A stretch of DNA of 64,000 bases, from the NCBI GenBank assembly GCA_947500415.1, contig CANMRT010000001.1, positions 1,514,982 to 1,578,981 of the forward strand. The letters run 5' to 3'. The notes beneath the pieces were generated by a model. The model saw only the letters and a program-made list of their open reading frames with translations, did not search any database and was not told the DNA's origin. Source of the DNA: an uncultured Roseicyclus sp. GTDB taxonomy: Bacteria > Pseudomonadota > Alphaproteobacteria > Rhodobacterales > Rhodobacteraceae. How positions within the stretch are numbered: position 1 is the stretch's first letter; the number at the start of each line of letters is the position of its first letter. The position numbers and the translations under genes are program-made. Positions 1 to 7,805 of the stretch are shown in pieces.

Positions 1-259
1 GCTCAGACAATTCCGGCAAGACCATCGCAAGGTTTCGACGCGCCAGCGCCGTCCGTCCGGTGAGGGGGCCAACGACGGTCGCAAAGAACCACCCCATGGA
101 TGCCACGCGCATACGGTGTGGCAGGCGCAATGCGCACCAGATGAGCCCGCGCCACAGGCGGTCGATCAGCCAATCCCCGGCTGAACGCCCTTGGCGCGGA
201 TCAGTGGGGGGGCTGGATTGCGCGATGGTTTCGGTTCCGGAATAGCGTCGATGGGGCAA
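1..259 (-). CDS. Lysophospholipid (lauroyl/myristoyl) acyltransferase, LpxL/HtrB-like, N-terminal fragment
   Basis: The minus strand is open from the window edge to about position 300 without a stop. It encodes a stretch with DWLIDRLWRGLIWCALRLP, then RVASMGWFFATVVGPLTG, then RRNLAMVLPELS. This pattern (amphipathic/hydrophobic N-terminal helix followed by R-x-N-L-x-x-V-x-P-E-L) is typical of the first 85 or so residues of lipid A late acyltransferases, which acylate Kdo2-lipid IVA at the inner membrane. The catalytic HX4D motif would lie beyond the window. No ATG precedes the conserved part in frame; I used a TTG at 257-259, and CTG at 263-265 is an alternative, so the start is uncertain. The gene lies downstream of the DUF442 gene on the same strand. 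Confidence 0.65.
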   Translation of the reverse strand, partial: MPHRRYSGTETIAQSSPPTDPRQGRSAGDWLIDRLWRGLIWCALRLPHRMRVASMGWFFATVVGPLTGRTALARRNLAMVLPELSE

Positions 260-270
260 GCGCAGACATA

Positions 271-288
271 AAGCCCACCGTGGGGCTT
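271..288 (-). terminator. Possible small terminator hairpin
   Basis: A 6-bp stem (AAGCCC/GGGCTT) with a 6-base loop sits just after the stop codon of the DUF442 gene on the minus strand and is followed on that strand by TTTATGT. It could be a weak intrinsic terminator between the DUF442 gene and the acyltransferase gene. The U-tract is poor, so this is tentative. Confidence 0.25.
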
Positions 289-313
289 CACAAGCGAGGG
301 CCCGATGTCAGAA

Positions 314-748
314 TTATCCGGTGTTCTGGGCGGCTGCTGCTTCAAGGGCCGGACGCAATTGCTCAAAAGCATAGCCGTAGGACGTGGCCGTCTCGATAAT
401 CTGGTCCACCGGCACGTGGCCTGCAGCCCCAAAGGCCCAGACAATGGTGCAGCGGTTCCCCGACGCGCAATAGGCGACCACAGGTCCGTCCGAACCTGCG
501 ATGGCATCGGCCTGTTCATCCACATTATCCTGGGTCAGCGTGTGGCCCTGAAACGGGTTGAACACGTAAGCGATGCCGTGTGCTTCAGCCTCTGCCTGGA
601 TGGCAGCGGCCTGCAGTGGCGGCGGCACTTCTGTGTCGGGGCGGTTACATATCAGCGTTTTGACGCCCATTTCGGCCAGCGTTGCTACATCCGAGGGCTC
701 GATCTGAGGGGTGACGGTGTATCCGTCGACAATCTGGCGCAAGTCCAT
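314..748 (-). CDS. TIGR01244/DUF442 family phosphatase or sulfurtransferase-like protein
   Basis: A 144-residue protein starting MDLRQIVDGYTVTPQIEP. It shows the DUF442 (beta-lactamase-hydrolase-like phosphatase) pattern: an early ITPQ-type strand, GVKTLICNRPD, and the active-site loop YCASGNRC near residue 100, equivalent to the C-x4-R loop of dual-specificity phosphatase folds (YCRSGTRS in most members). Relatives are tied to sulfide oxidation and persulfide handling, as in the N-terminal part of Blh/ETHE1-like fusions. Here the domain stands alone with no metallo-beta-lactamase domain. An upstream in-frame start at 847 would add 33 residues of low-complexity sequence, so I prefer the start at 748. 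Fold assignment is fairly safe; substrate is unknown. Confidence 0.8.
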   Translation of the reverse strand: MDLRQIVDGYTVTPQIEPSDVATLAEMGVKTLICNRPDTEVPPPLQAAAIQAEAEAHGIAYVFNPFQGHTLTQDNVDEQADAIAGSDGPVVAYCASGNRCTIVWAFGAAGHVPVDQIIETATSYGYAFEQLRPALEAAAAQNTG

Positions 749-821
749 GGATGGGGGCTCCGGCTGAGGCGTTTGGATTTCTGCGTGAACCTGCCCGAAA
801 CCTCGACGAAGGAAAAGGCCT

Positions 822-1799
822 TCAACCGCTTGGCAGCAGGTCGACACCCAGTTGTGATGCCATTCCGAGGATGTCGAAAGGCAACCAGTTTTCGATGATC
901 AGACCGTCTTCATCGAAATGGTAGAAATCCATCACATCCATTCCGACGGATTTGCCGGTGGCTTCGATTCCCAAATAGGGGCCGGTATGAGTGGCATAAA
1001 GGCGTCCGCCCGTCAGTGCGAAAGGACCATCGGCGATGCGCACGAAGTGCCCCCGCGATTCGCGGTCGGGCACCGCGATGCGGAAAGGGATTTGGTGGTT
1101 TTGGCGGAAGCCTTCCACGCCGCGACAGATGCCGATCCCGGCGGCGGCATAATACATGAAATGGGGGTGCCAATGGTCCATGGACAGGTTGGAGACATCG
1201 GCGCCGGGGTTGTTGTTAAGGTTATCGTGCATATCCAGAACGCGGGCCATCGACGCCGCACCACCCGCCGGATCACCTGGCCCCATACGCACTCCTGCGC
1301 CGCCTTTCGGTCCCGGCCAAAGGCCACGTGCGCCAGGCATGGGTGGTAACGGATTGCAGCCCGCCTGATCCATCAGGTCAATCAGGTCTGGCAAGATCCA
1401 ACTGCGTGCGATCTGGCCCGCATCGTTCAGATGATGCACCTCACAAATTCGCAAATGCACCACCCCGCCAGTGGGTTGGATGCCAAGAAGCGGATCCGAG
1501 AATGTGCCCTGCCAATGTCCGAAGGACCCCACAAGCGGCGAATACCGCACCATGTCGGTCCGTGAATCGGGATGATTTTCGCCCGCCAGAAAGATCTCCG
1601 GTCGCCAATCCGCATCGGGCAGGGCACGCGTGAGGGCGCTATAGAACTGGCTGATCTGTTCCGGGCCATGGCTGACTCCCCAGGGATGGGCGATTTGTGC
1701 CTCGGCATCCGGTGCGAAGATCCCCGCAATATCGGCGCCTTGCGCCAAATCCGTTAGATGTGCCCAAATCCGCGCTTTTTCCTGTTCCAAGTCCCGCAT
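822..1799 (-). CDS. Tandem SnoaL-like (NTF2-fold) protein
   Basis: A 325-residue protein beginning MRDLEQEKARIW, with two NTF2/SnoaL-like halves (about residues 1-150 and 180-325). The second half carries the family pattern GVEGF..NHQIPFR.AVPD, then ATGKSVGMDVMDFYHFDEDGLIIENW, ending MASQLGVDLL. SnoaL proteins are small cone-shaped enzymes or binding proteins (polyketide cyclases, ester cyclases); no catalytic role can be assigned here. The C-terminus matches the separate SnoaL protein at 3362-3886 (LAQLGVDVFNGEGW), so the two are paralogues. It is divergent from the ABC ATPase gene at 1907, with about 107 bp between them. A longer ORF to 1913 exists but would run into the divergent promoter region. 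Confidence 0.8.
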   Translation of the reverse strand: MRDLEQEKARIWAHLTDLAQGADIAGIFAPDAEAQIAHPWGVSHGPEQISQFYSALTRALPDADWRPEIFLAGENHPDSRTDMVRYSPLVGSFGHWQGTFSDPLLGIQPTGGVVHLRICEVHHLNDAGQIARSWILPDLIDLMDQAGCNPLPPMPGARGLWPGPKGGAGVRMGPGDPAGGAASMARVLDMHDNLNNNPGADVSNLSMDHWHPHFMYYAAAGIGICRGVEGFRQNHQIPFRIAVPDRESRGHFVRIADGPFALTGGRLYATHTGPYLGIEATGKSVGMDVMDFYHFDEDGLIIENWLPFDILGMASQLGVDLLPSG

Positions 1800-1906
1800 G
1801 CCTGCCCTCTGGCTTGTCTTTGCAATCCTATGCAAAAGCCTTGCGTCATGGGAAGTCGGCTGTCTAGATGGCTCAAGCGAATTCTCGGGTAAGGGGGGCA
1901 CGACCC

Positions 1907-2953
1907 ATGGCACAGATTCGATTGAAACATGTCTCGAAACGTTGGGGCAGTTTCGTGGGTGTGGATGATTTCCACCTCGATATCGCGGATCAGGAGTTCC
2001 TGGTGCTTCTTGGGCCGTCTGGGTGTGGCAAGACCACGACGATGCGGATGATCGCGGGACTTGAGGATCCGACGGAAGGTGAAATCTGGATAGGAGACCG
2101 AGAGGTCACGACGCTGGACCCCAAGGATCGCGACGTGGCGATGGTGTTCCAAAGCTACGGCCTCTACCCGAACATGAGCGTGTGGGAGAATATTCGCTTC
2201 CCCCTGAAAGTGCGTAAAGTGCCCGAAAGCGAGCACAACGACCGCGTCGCCCGCGCAGCGGCGATGGTTGAGCTTGAACAATTCCTTGATCGCAAACCCG
2301 CGGCCTTGTCCGGTGGTCAGCGCCAGCGTGTGGCGCTTGCGCGCGCGATTGTGCGGGAGCCGCAAGTGTTCCTGATGGATGAGCCGCTGTCGAACCTCGA
2401 CGCCAAGTTGCGGGTGTCGACGCGGGCGCAGATCAAAAACCTTAGCCACGAGCTGAAAGTCACGACGATCTACGTGACCCACGACCAAATCGAAGCGATG
2501 ACGCTGGCGGATCGTGTTGTGGTTATGAAAGCGGGCATCGTGCAGCAGGTCGGAACACCAACAGACATCTACGACAAGCCTGCGAATACCTTTGTAGCGG
2601 GTTTCATCGGCTCCCCTGCGATGAACCTTATGGGAGGCGACATCACCGATGGAACCTTCAAGGGCGAGAATGTCGAAGTGCCGGGCTTGAAAGGCGCGGG
2701 GAAGGTCACGCTCGGCTTCCGCGCAGAAGACGCAAGTGTGACTGCGGGCGGGCAGGGGGCGATCAACGCCAATGTCTATTCGATGGAGCTTCTGGGGGAT
2801 GCAACGATGGTCACGGTCCGCGCAGGTGGCGCGCTGGTCGCCGTGAAGGCTGCCAAAGACTACCGCGCGCAGATCGGGGAGCCTGTTGGCATTGCCTTGC
2901 CTGACGGCATCACGCACCTGTTCGACGCCGAAACCGGCAGCCGCATCGACTGA
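1907..2953 (+). CDS. ABC transporter ATP-binding protein, MalK/UgpC type, orphan
   Basis: A 348-residue importer ATPase. Visible motifs: Walker A GPSGCGKTTT, Q-loop FQSYGLYPNM, signature LSGGQRQRVALARA, Walker B VFLMDEPLSNLDA, switch histidine VTHD, and a C-terminal OB/TOBE regulatory domain from about residue 235. This is the CUT1 (MalK/UgpC) class that drives uptake of sugars, glycerol-3-P and related solutes. The start at 1907 has an AAGGGGGG ribosome binding site; the ORF extends upstream to 1868. No permease or binding protein lies within reach in the window, so it is either shared with a remote importer or left over from one. Its neighbours are SnoaL-fold proteins and a small zinc-ribbon protein. 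Confidence 0.9.
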   Translation: MAQIRLKHVSKRWGSFVGVDDFHLDIADQEFLVLLGPSGCGKTTTMRMIAGLEDPTEGEIWIGDREVTTLDPKDRDVAMVFQSYGLYPNMSVWENIRFPLKVRKVPESEHNDRVARAAAMVELEQFLDRKPAALSGGQRQRVALARAIVREPQVFLMDEPLSNLDAKLRVSTRAQIKNLSHELKVTTIYVTHDQIEAMTLADRVVVMKAGIVQQVGTPTDIYDKPANTFVAGFIGSPAMNLMGGDITDGTFKGENVEVPGLKGAGKVTLGFRAEDASVTAGGQGAINANVYSMELLGDATMVTVRAGGALVAVKAAKDYRAQIGEPVGIALPDGITHLFDAETGSRID

Positions 2954-3024
2954 GGATTACCGGACTTGCGAGGCCCGTGCTTTGGAGGCGACCATGGGGT
3001 GTCTTCTTTCGGGAGGTTACCCAG

Positions 3025-3339
3025 ATGGTATCGCCGCGCTTCGACCCTCGCCCCCAACCAACACTCAACCGCGCCAAGGCGCTGTGCCTGTCCTGTCGAA
3101 GCTGTTTCAAGCGGGACCGCAGCAACGAGGGCTACGTTTGCCCGTCTTGTGGCGAAGAGGCCGTGGATATCGGATCCGCGTTCAAAGCGCCGCGCCGGGA
3201 TGCGCAGAAGCAATGGGCGCTTGTCCTTTTCCTGGCGCGCAATGGATACCGCTACAGAAAACTGGGCGGTCCGGCCCCGAAAAACATGGCCGAGGCGCGC
3301 CGAAGGCTAGCGTTATCAGGACGGCCCATCATCGAGTGA
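3025..3339 (+). CDS. Small zinc-ribbon hypothetical protein
   Basis: A 104-residue basic protein starting MVSPRFDPRPQPTLNRAK, with a GGGAGG ribosome binding site at 3011-3016. It has a treble-clef or ribbon-like cysteine set (C21, C24, C27 and C39, C42: CLSCRSC and CPSC), followed by a K/R-rich C-terminal half with WALVLFLARNGYRYRKL. This would fit a zinc-binding nucleic-acid or protein-interaction module. I do not recognise the family. It follows the ABC ATPase gene by about 70 bp and precedes the SnoaL gene by about 20 bp, all on the same strand, so the three may be co-transcribed. Confidence 0.65.
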   Translation: MVSPRFDPRPQPTLNRAKALCLSCRSCFKRDRSNEGYVCPSCGEEAVDIGSAFKAPRRDAQKQWALVLFLARNGYRYRKLGGPAPKNMAEARRRLALSGRPIIE

Positions 3340-3361
3340 ACCACATCAAGAGGACATTGCC

Positions 3362-3886
3362 ATGGTAGGCGCACGGCCCGAACAGGCGACACTGACCAAA
3401 GACACCGACATGACCAAGACCGAAGCTACCCGCGCGGTGATCGAGGGGATGGTCGATGGCCTTAACGATCATCGCATTGCGGATATCGGCGAGTTTTTCG
3501 CCGAACGGTTCCGGTGGATGGGCAATCGAGGCTGCGGCACGAAAGAGGGGCTTCGAGCGTTTCAGGACAATTGGCAAAAACCGTTTCAGGCGGCGTTCTC
3601 GGACAAGGTCTGCGTGGATGAAGCGCGGCTTTACATGGGCGAATGGGCGGCGGCCTTCGGACGGCAGGAAGCGACACATTCTGGAAAGTTCATGGGGGTG
3701 GAGCCCACGGGCAAACGCGTCAACATCCGCTACATGGATTTCTGGAAGGTGGTCGATGGCAAAATCGTCGACAATTACGTGATGGTCGATTTCCCGGATG
3801 TGCTGGCACAATTGGGTGTGGATGTGTTCAACGGAGAAGGCTGGGAAGCCTTTGATGAAGGACGAAAAACGCCGCCCGCGCCTTGA
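3362..3886 (+). CDS. SnoaL-like ester cyclase family protein
   Basis: A 174-residue single-domain NTF2-fold protein. The pattern is TRAVIEGMVDGLNDH, then IGEFFAERFRWMGNRGCGTKEGLRAFQDNWQKPFQAAFSD, then SGKFMGVEPTGKRVNIRYMDFWKVVDGKIVDNYVMVDFPDVLAQLGVDVF. The G-x-x-P-T-G-K/R-x-V/I motif and a conserved D-F-W near the end are typical of the SnoaL/ester cyclase group. An AGAGGA ribosome binding site supports the start at 3362; a second ATG at 3410 is possible. It resembles the second half of the tandem SnoaL protein at 822-1799. Function is unknown; the pair flanking an ABC ATPase hints at a shared small-molecule catabolic theme. Confidence 0.8.
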   Translation: MVGARPEQATLTKDTDMTKTEATRAVIEGMVDGLNDHRIADIGEFFAERFRWMGNRGCGTKEGLRAFQDNWQKPFQAAFSDKVCVDEARLYMGEWAAAFGRQEATHSGKFMGVEPTGKRVNIRYMDFWKVVDGKIVDNYVMVDFPDVLAQLGVDVFNGEGWEAFDEGRKTPPAP

Positions 3887-3889
3887 TTT

Positions 3890-3920
3890 AAAGGAGCGGC
3901 TTGCGCCGCATTCTCCTTTT
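3890..3920 (+). terminator. Intrinsic terminator after the SnoaL gene
   Basis: Just past the SnoaL stop codon: AAAGGAG pairs with CTCCTTT and, inside it, CGGC pairs with GCCG around a TTGC loop, leaving a small CATT bulge. The right arm ends in a T-rich run. It separates this strand from the convergent gamma-glutamyltransferase gene. Confidence 0.6.
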
Positions 3921-4046
3921 CTCGCTTGGCTGCTTGTGCAGCCGGCACGCGGGGTTGGGGGCGCTGTCCCCGCCCGCGCTCCTAGAGGACCGCATGCTCC
4001 CCCGGAGTTGTACGGGCCAAGATGAAGAAGATGGCGGTGTGCGGGG

Positions 4047-5846
4047 TTATTCGCCGAGTGCAATCCCCTCGCGACGCGGGTCGGCGCCGCCCATCAAACC
4101 ATCGGGGGTGATGGCGATGGCATGCAGCCCTGAGTTGAGGCCGCGGATATTGACCTCATATCCCATGGCTTCAAGATCGGCGGCGAGGGCTTCGGCGTCG
4201 GTGCCTTCTTCAAGGTCATAGGTGCCGAAACGATTCACAGCGTGGGGCAGTGAAATCGCGTCCTGGATGTCTAACCCCCAGTCATAGTAGGCGATGATGG
4301 TAGTCGCGACATAGCCGATGATGCGGCTGCCGCCGGGGGAGCCGATGGCCATGATCGGCTCGCCGTCTTGCATCACGATCGTCGGCGACATGGAGGAGCG
4401 GGGGCGTTTGCCGGGCTCTAGCCGATTGGCGATCGGCACGCCGTCGCTATGGGTGCGGAAGCTGAAATCGGTGAGTTCGTTGTTGAGGAGGAACCCGCCC
4501 GGCGCCATCAGGCGCGATCCGAAGCCGTTCTCAATCGTGGTCGTCATGGACAGGACATTTCCGTAGCTGTCAACGATGGAAATGTGGGATGTGCTAGGGA
4601 ATTCACGGCTTTGGTCGTCGGCCCAAAGCTGTGCGTGGTCCCAGGTAGGAGTGCCGGGGGCAACCTCCGGTAAGGCCATGCCGGGGTCGAGACGGTCGCC
4701 CTCGATCAATTGCGCGCGCTCTTCGAGGTAGGCCGGGTCGACGAGGCCTTCGGTTGGCATCGGCACGTAATCGCTGTCGGCCATGTAGCGGCCGCGGTCG
4801 GCGAAGGCGAGGCGGGAAGCATCGCCGATCAAGCGCCAATCGTTCGCATTGTCGGGGCCGTCGAGCGCGAAATTGTCCACCATTCCAAGGATTTGACCGA
4901 CGGTCAAAGCGCCAGAGGATGGCGGGCCCATGCCACAGACGTCCATCCCACGATAGGCTGCACAAACGGCAGGACGCGCGATCACCTCATAGACCGCGAG
5001 ATCGCGCAGGGACAGGACTCCGGGATTGCCCTCAGCCGAGCGGACCGTGTCGATGATGCCTTCGGCGATGGGACCCTCGTAGATCGCATCGGCACCATGG
5101 GCCTGCATGGCGCGCAGCGTATCGGCATAGGCGGGGTTCTGAAGCAGCGTGCCCTCCGCCAAAGGTGCGCCATCCGGTAGGAAGTATGCGGCGGTGGCCG
5201 GGAAAGTGGAGAGGCGCTCCGCATCACGTTCGATGGAGCCAGCCATGCGGGCGGAGACGCTAAAGCCCTCATCTGCAAGAGAAATCGCAGGATCGAGCAG
5301 GGATTGCCAGTTCGCCTGGCCCCAGCGGCGGTGCGCCTCTTCCATCAGCGCGGGCGTGCCGGGGGTGCCGACCGAGAGGCCACCTACGACGGCGTCGAAA
5401 AAGCCAAGGGGCTCGCCTTCGGCGTCCTGAAAGAGGGTCGGCGTGGCGGCCAATGGGGCGGTTTCGCGACCGTCGAGCGTGGTTAATTCTCCGCTCAATG
5501 CATCATACCAGACAAGGAAAGCGCCACCGCCAAGGCCGGAGCTTTGAGGCTCCACCAAACCCAGGACGGCTTGCACGGCGACCATGGCGTCAGCAGCGGT
5601 TCCACCGGAGGCAAGGACATCGGCGCCAGCCTCAACCGCTAAGGGGTTTGCGGCCACGACCATCCAGTCCTGTGCCACGACCGGATCGCCCGCATCGCGC
5701 GCGGCGAGGGCGGTCAGAGCCCGCTCGGACAGGTCGGAAGTGCCTGTTTCTGTTTGATTTTCCGGCGCAACCGCATCGGCGGCTTCTTGGGCGGAAAGCG
5801 GTGCGACAAGCATGAGTGTGACGAAAAAGGGCAGGGCAGCGCGCAT
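4047..5846 (-). CDS. ggt: Gamma-glutamyltransferase, periplasmic
   Basis: A 599-residue precursor with a Sec signal peptide (MRAALPFFVTLMLVAPLSAQ). Family features: VVAANPLAVEAGADVLASGGTAADAMVAVQ, the large-subunit SSGLGGGAFLVWYD loop, the autoprocessing/catalytic threonine in STSHISIVDSYGNVLSMTTTIENGFGSR (about residue 418), and LLNNELTDFS and GSPGGSRIIGYVATTI in the small subunit. The precursor cleaves itself before the catalytic Thr to give the Ntn-hydrolase heterodimer. It hydrolyses or transpeptidates glutathione and gamma-glutamyl peptides in the periplasm. The length fits the family. It stands alone, with its 3' end facing the SnoaL terminator and its 5' end about 97 bp from a small membrane-protein gene on the same strand. 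Confidence 0.93.
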   Translation of the reverse strand: MRAALPFFVTLMLVAPLSAQEAADAVAPENQTETGTSDLSERALTALAARDAGDPVVAQDWMVVAANPLAVEAGADVLASGGTAADAMVAVQAVLGLVEPQSSGLGGGAFLVWYDALSGELTTLDGRETAPLAATPTLFQDAEGEPLGFFDAVVGGLSVGTPGTPALMEEAHRRWGQANWQSLLDPAISLADEGFSVSARMAGSIERDAERLSTFPATAAYFLPDGAPLAEGTLLQNPAYADTLRAMQAHGADAIYEGPIAEGIIDTVRSAEGNPGVLSLRDLAVYEVIARPAVCAAYRGMDVCGMGPPSSGALTVGQILGMVDNFALDGPDNANDWRLIGDASRLAFADRGRYMADSDYVPMPTEGLVDPAYLEERAQLIEGDRLDPGMALPEVAPGTPTWDHAQLWADDQSREFPSTSHISIVDSYGNVLSMTTTIENGFGSRLMAPGGFLLNNELTDFSFRTHSDGVPIANRLEPGKRPRSSMSPTIVMQDGEPIMAIGSPGGSRIIGYVATTIIAYYDWGLDIQDAISLPHAVNRFGTYDLEEGTDAEALAADLEAMGYEVNIRGLNSGLHAIAITPDGLMGGADPRREGIALGE

Positions 5847-5942
5847 GGGTCATCTCCGGGGCAGGGGGTGTCTGCCTCTAAGGATGACGCGGGGTCAGCC
5901 AATGTAAAGCGTGCTAAAATTCGTGGGCCAAATCCCGCCGGA

Positions 5943-6158
5943 TCAGCCGAGGACTACGCCCAGAACCACGCACATCAGCCCCAGGACCGAAAGCAGAAGC
6001 GCGCCCATGTTGATCGCCACGATTTTTTGCAGGCGTTCGCGCATCACGGCGTCTTCCAGTTCTGCACGTTTGGCGGCGAAAGCTGAGTAAATACAATAGC
6101 CTAGAAGGCCGATGCCCACGACTGCCATCGCTGTTCCGAGCAAGACCAACCAACCCAT
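5943..6158 (-). CDS. Small two-helix membrane protein
   Basis: A 71-residue protein starting MGWLVLLGTAMAVVGIGLLGYCIYSAF, with a second hydrophobic helix GALLLSVLGLMCVVLGVVLG and a charged linker (AAKRAELEDAVMRERLQK) between them. I chose the start at 6158 because an AAAGGAGCGG ribosome binding site lies 5-8 bases upstream; the longer ORF to 6296 lacks one and would collide with the divergent gapR gene. The topology suggests an inner-membrane hairpin with the charged linker on one face. Family not recognised; the pattern is common in Rhodobacterales genomes as a conserved hypothetical. Confidence 0.65.
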   Translation of the reverse strand: MGWLVLLGTAMAVVGIGLLGYCIYSAFAAKRAELEDAVMRERLQKIVAINMGALLLSVLGLMCVVLGVVLG

Positions 6159-6285
6159 TTGTGCCGCTCCTTTCAGCGCTTTTTGGGACATTAGCGTGCC
6201 TGCAGGCCATCGCAAGTCTTGCAGCCGACGAACGGCGCGCGTATCCCGTGCGTTCCAGTACCACATCACTCGAAAGGCCGCCTTG

Positions 6286-6558
6286 ATGGATGACATGTCC
6301 GACGCCTCTGCCCGCCCCGACAGCTACCGCGTGACTGCTGACGAGCTGCGCCAATTCATTGAGCGTTTTGAACGCCTTGAGGCGGAAAAGAAGGATCTGG
6401 CCGACCAGCAGAAAGAGGTTATGGCCGAGGCGAAGGCACGCGGATACGACACAAAGGTGATCCGCAAGGTCGTGGCCCTGCGCAAGCGTGAGCCGGATGA
6501 TATTGCCGAAGAAGAAGCGGTGTTGGAGATGTACAAGGAAGCGTTGGGGATGCGCTGA
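6286..6558 (+). CDS. gapR: GapR-like DNA-binding protein (DUF2312)
   Basis: A 90-residue protein, MDDMSDASARPDSYRVTADE, then LRQFIERFERLEAEKKDLADQQKEV, then MAEAKARGYDTKVIRKVVALRKREPDDIAEEEAVLEMYKEAL. This matches the DUF2312/GapR family end to end: two coiled helices, then the KxxGxDxKxIRxVxxLRK basic segment. In Caulobacter, GapR is a nucleoid-associated protein that clamps overtwisted, AT-rich DNA ahead of polymerases and assists chromosome replication. Length is as in the family (about 89 residues). The ORF extends upstream to 6112 but the conserved domain begins at 6286. It is divergent from the small membrane-protein gene. Confidence 0.9.
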   Translation: MDDMSDASARPDSYRVTADELRQFIERFERLEAEKKDLADQQKEVMAEAKARGYDTKVIRKVVALRKREPDDIAEEEAVLEMYKEALGMR

Positions 6559-6561
6559 AAC

Positions 6562-6631
6562 TGTGTCCAACTGGACGCATATGCGTTCATCTGGTCAGGG
6601 TTTTTCCGAAAAATGCGTCCAGATGGACACA
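6562..6631. repeat. Three phased GTCCANNTGGAC-type dyads in a convergent intergenic region
   Basis: TGTGTCCAACTGGACGCAT (6562-6580) is almost the exact reverse complement of ATGCGTCCAGATGGACACA (6613-6631), with one mismatch. Each arm is itself a 12-bp palindrome GTCCA-NN-TGGAC. A third, decayed copy, GTTCATCTGGTC, lies at 6585-6596. The dyad centres are at 6570.5, 6590.5 and 6622.5, i.e. 20 and 32 bp apart (about two and three helical turns). They sit between the 3' ends of gapR and the convergent gene at 6678, and could be operator-like protein sites, a bidirectional terminator or a cruciform. Confidence 0.6.
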
Positions 6632-6677
6632 TATTCGAAGCGTTTGACGTGGTCCCGGTTTCGGGCGCGTGCCAACT

Positions 6678-7553
6678 CTATGGCGTCAGAAGGGTGACAC
6701 CGGGGATACGCGCAATCACGTCCATATCGGCGTCGTAGCTTTCCGACATCTCGGCGATCAACGCCTCGCTCCACCCCGGAAGGTTGAGCGTTTCCTCGAT
6801 CTCGGCGTCCAAAGCATAACGTTCTAGGAAAGCGGCAAGCACGCGGCGGCGCTGGGTCTCTGTCTCAGGCGGATTTTCCGAGAGCCATGCGGTCATCCGC
6901 GAATAGCCCTCCTCATCCATTATGGATTGGACAAGATCGTCGACGCCGTCGAGGGCTGCTTGCGGTGCGACGCCCGAGATCTCGCGCATGATCTGGCCCC
7001 AAAGAAGCGGCGTATCTTCATTGCACCAGACGGTGATGCGGGCATCGGGGTGGGCTGTGGAAAGACGCCGCAGCATTTCGGACCAGGCGACCGCGTGCGG
7101 CTGCATGTTTTCAGTGAATTCGCGGAAATCCGAGAAACGTGACGCTTTGAAAAGGGCCGGGATCAGCGTGGCCGGATCGCGCATCCCAATGAAGAATTCT
7201 GCTGGGGATTCAGGGAACAAAGCGCGCAACCCCATGGTCGCGCGTTCGATCATTGGCCAGATTTGCGGACCCTGCACGACAAGCCGGTTGATACAAACAA
7301 AGCGCGGGTCCGACAGGATCAGGCGGTCGACGGCGGCGTCATCAAGAATGGCCTCAAGCAAGGCATCTTGCACCTCATCCCCGGCGGCACGGCCTTTCAA
7401 AGCCCGCGCAGTGTCACGCACCACGGCGCGGTACCGACCCGGAGGCGGTACAGCGATACCGGCCTGTGCCAACCGGAGACGGTTTTTCAGAAGCGACAGG
7501 ATAAGTTGGTCGCCATCGGTGCAGGGGGCGCCGAGGTGAAAGACAACCTGCAT
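6678..7553 (-). CDS. Sulfotransferase-like conserved hypothetical protein
   Basis: A 291-residue protein starting MQVVFHLGAPCTDGDQLILSLLKNR. The opening strand-loop-helix resembles the 5'-PSB loop of PAPS-dependent sulfotransferases (hFHxGxxKTGTTxLQ), but here the lysine and the glycine-threonine run are replaced by CTDGDQ. Later blocks include LILSDPRFVCINRLVVQGPQIWPMIER and FFIGMRDPATLIPALF, similar to the 3'-phosphate-binding region of that fold. It may therefore be a degenerate or non-catalytic member. The start at 7553 is where similarity to the fold begins; the ORF runs upstream to 7670. The gene is divergent from tRNA-Thr. Function is unknown. Confidence 0.6.
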   Translation of the reverse strand: MQVVFHLGAPCTDGDQLILSLLKNRLRLAQAGIAVPPPGRYRAVVRDTARALKGRAAGDEVQDALLEAILDDAAVDRLILSDPRFVCINRLVVQGPQIWPMIERATMGLRALFPESPAEFFIGMRDPATLIPALFKASRFSDFREFTENMQPHAVAWSEMLRRLSTAHPDARITVWCNEDTPLLWGQIMREISGVAPQAALDGVDDLVQSIMDEEGYSRMTAWLSENPPETETQRRRVLAAFLERYALDAEIEETLNLPGWSEALIAEMSESYDADMDVIARIPGVTLLTP

Positions 7554-7729
7554 GGTGAATGTGTCGCCTGTAAGTTGAGGTGGAGCCTGTTTTGACGCTT
7601 GTATACCGGGCCAATGGTTGGGTGCAAACCCCGACGGGCGTAACAGGTGCGAGGGGTACGCATTGGCCATTGCCCGGCCCGCCCAAACTTGCTATCGCCC
7701 CCGCGTGACATCATTTGCGTGTCACATGT

Positions 7730-7805
7730 GCCCCTATAGCTCAGCTGGTAGAGCAACTGATTTGTAATCAGTAGGTCCGCGGTTCGAGTCCGTGTGGGGG
7801 CACCA
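7730..7805 (+). tRNA. tRNA-Thr (anticodon UGU)
   Basis: A full cloverleaf: acceptor GCCCCTA/TGGGGGC, D-loop AGCTCAGCTGGTAGAGC, anticodon arm CTGATTTGTAATCAG with TGT in the seven-base loop, T-arm GCGGTTCGAGTCCGT, discriminator A and encoded CCA. The anticodon UGU reads ACA/ACG threonine codons. The following gene is a probable defence protein, and tRNA 3' ends are common integration sites, though no integrase or repeated tRNA 3' end is visible nearby. Confidence 0.97.

Noticed and set aside
1754-2917. Long minus-strand ORF (387 codons) opposite the orphan ABC ATPase
   Set aside because: It is antisense to a gene with complete ABC motifs, is rich in His/Arg as expected for a GC-rich shadow frame, and has no domain of its own.
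5914-6570. 218-codon minus-strand ORF covering gapR and the small membrane protein gene
   Set aside because: It overlaps the DUF2312 gene in antisense and uses a different frame from the membrane protein with the good ribosome binding site.
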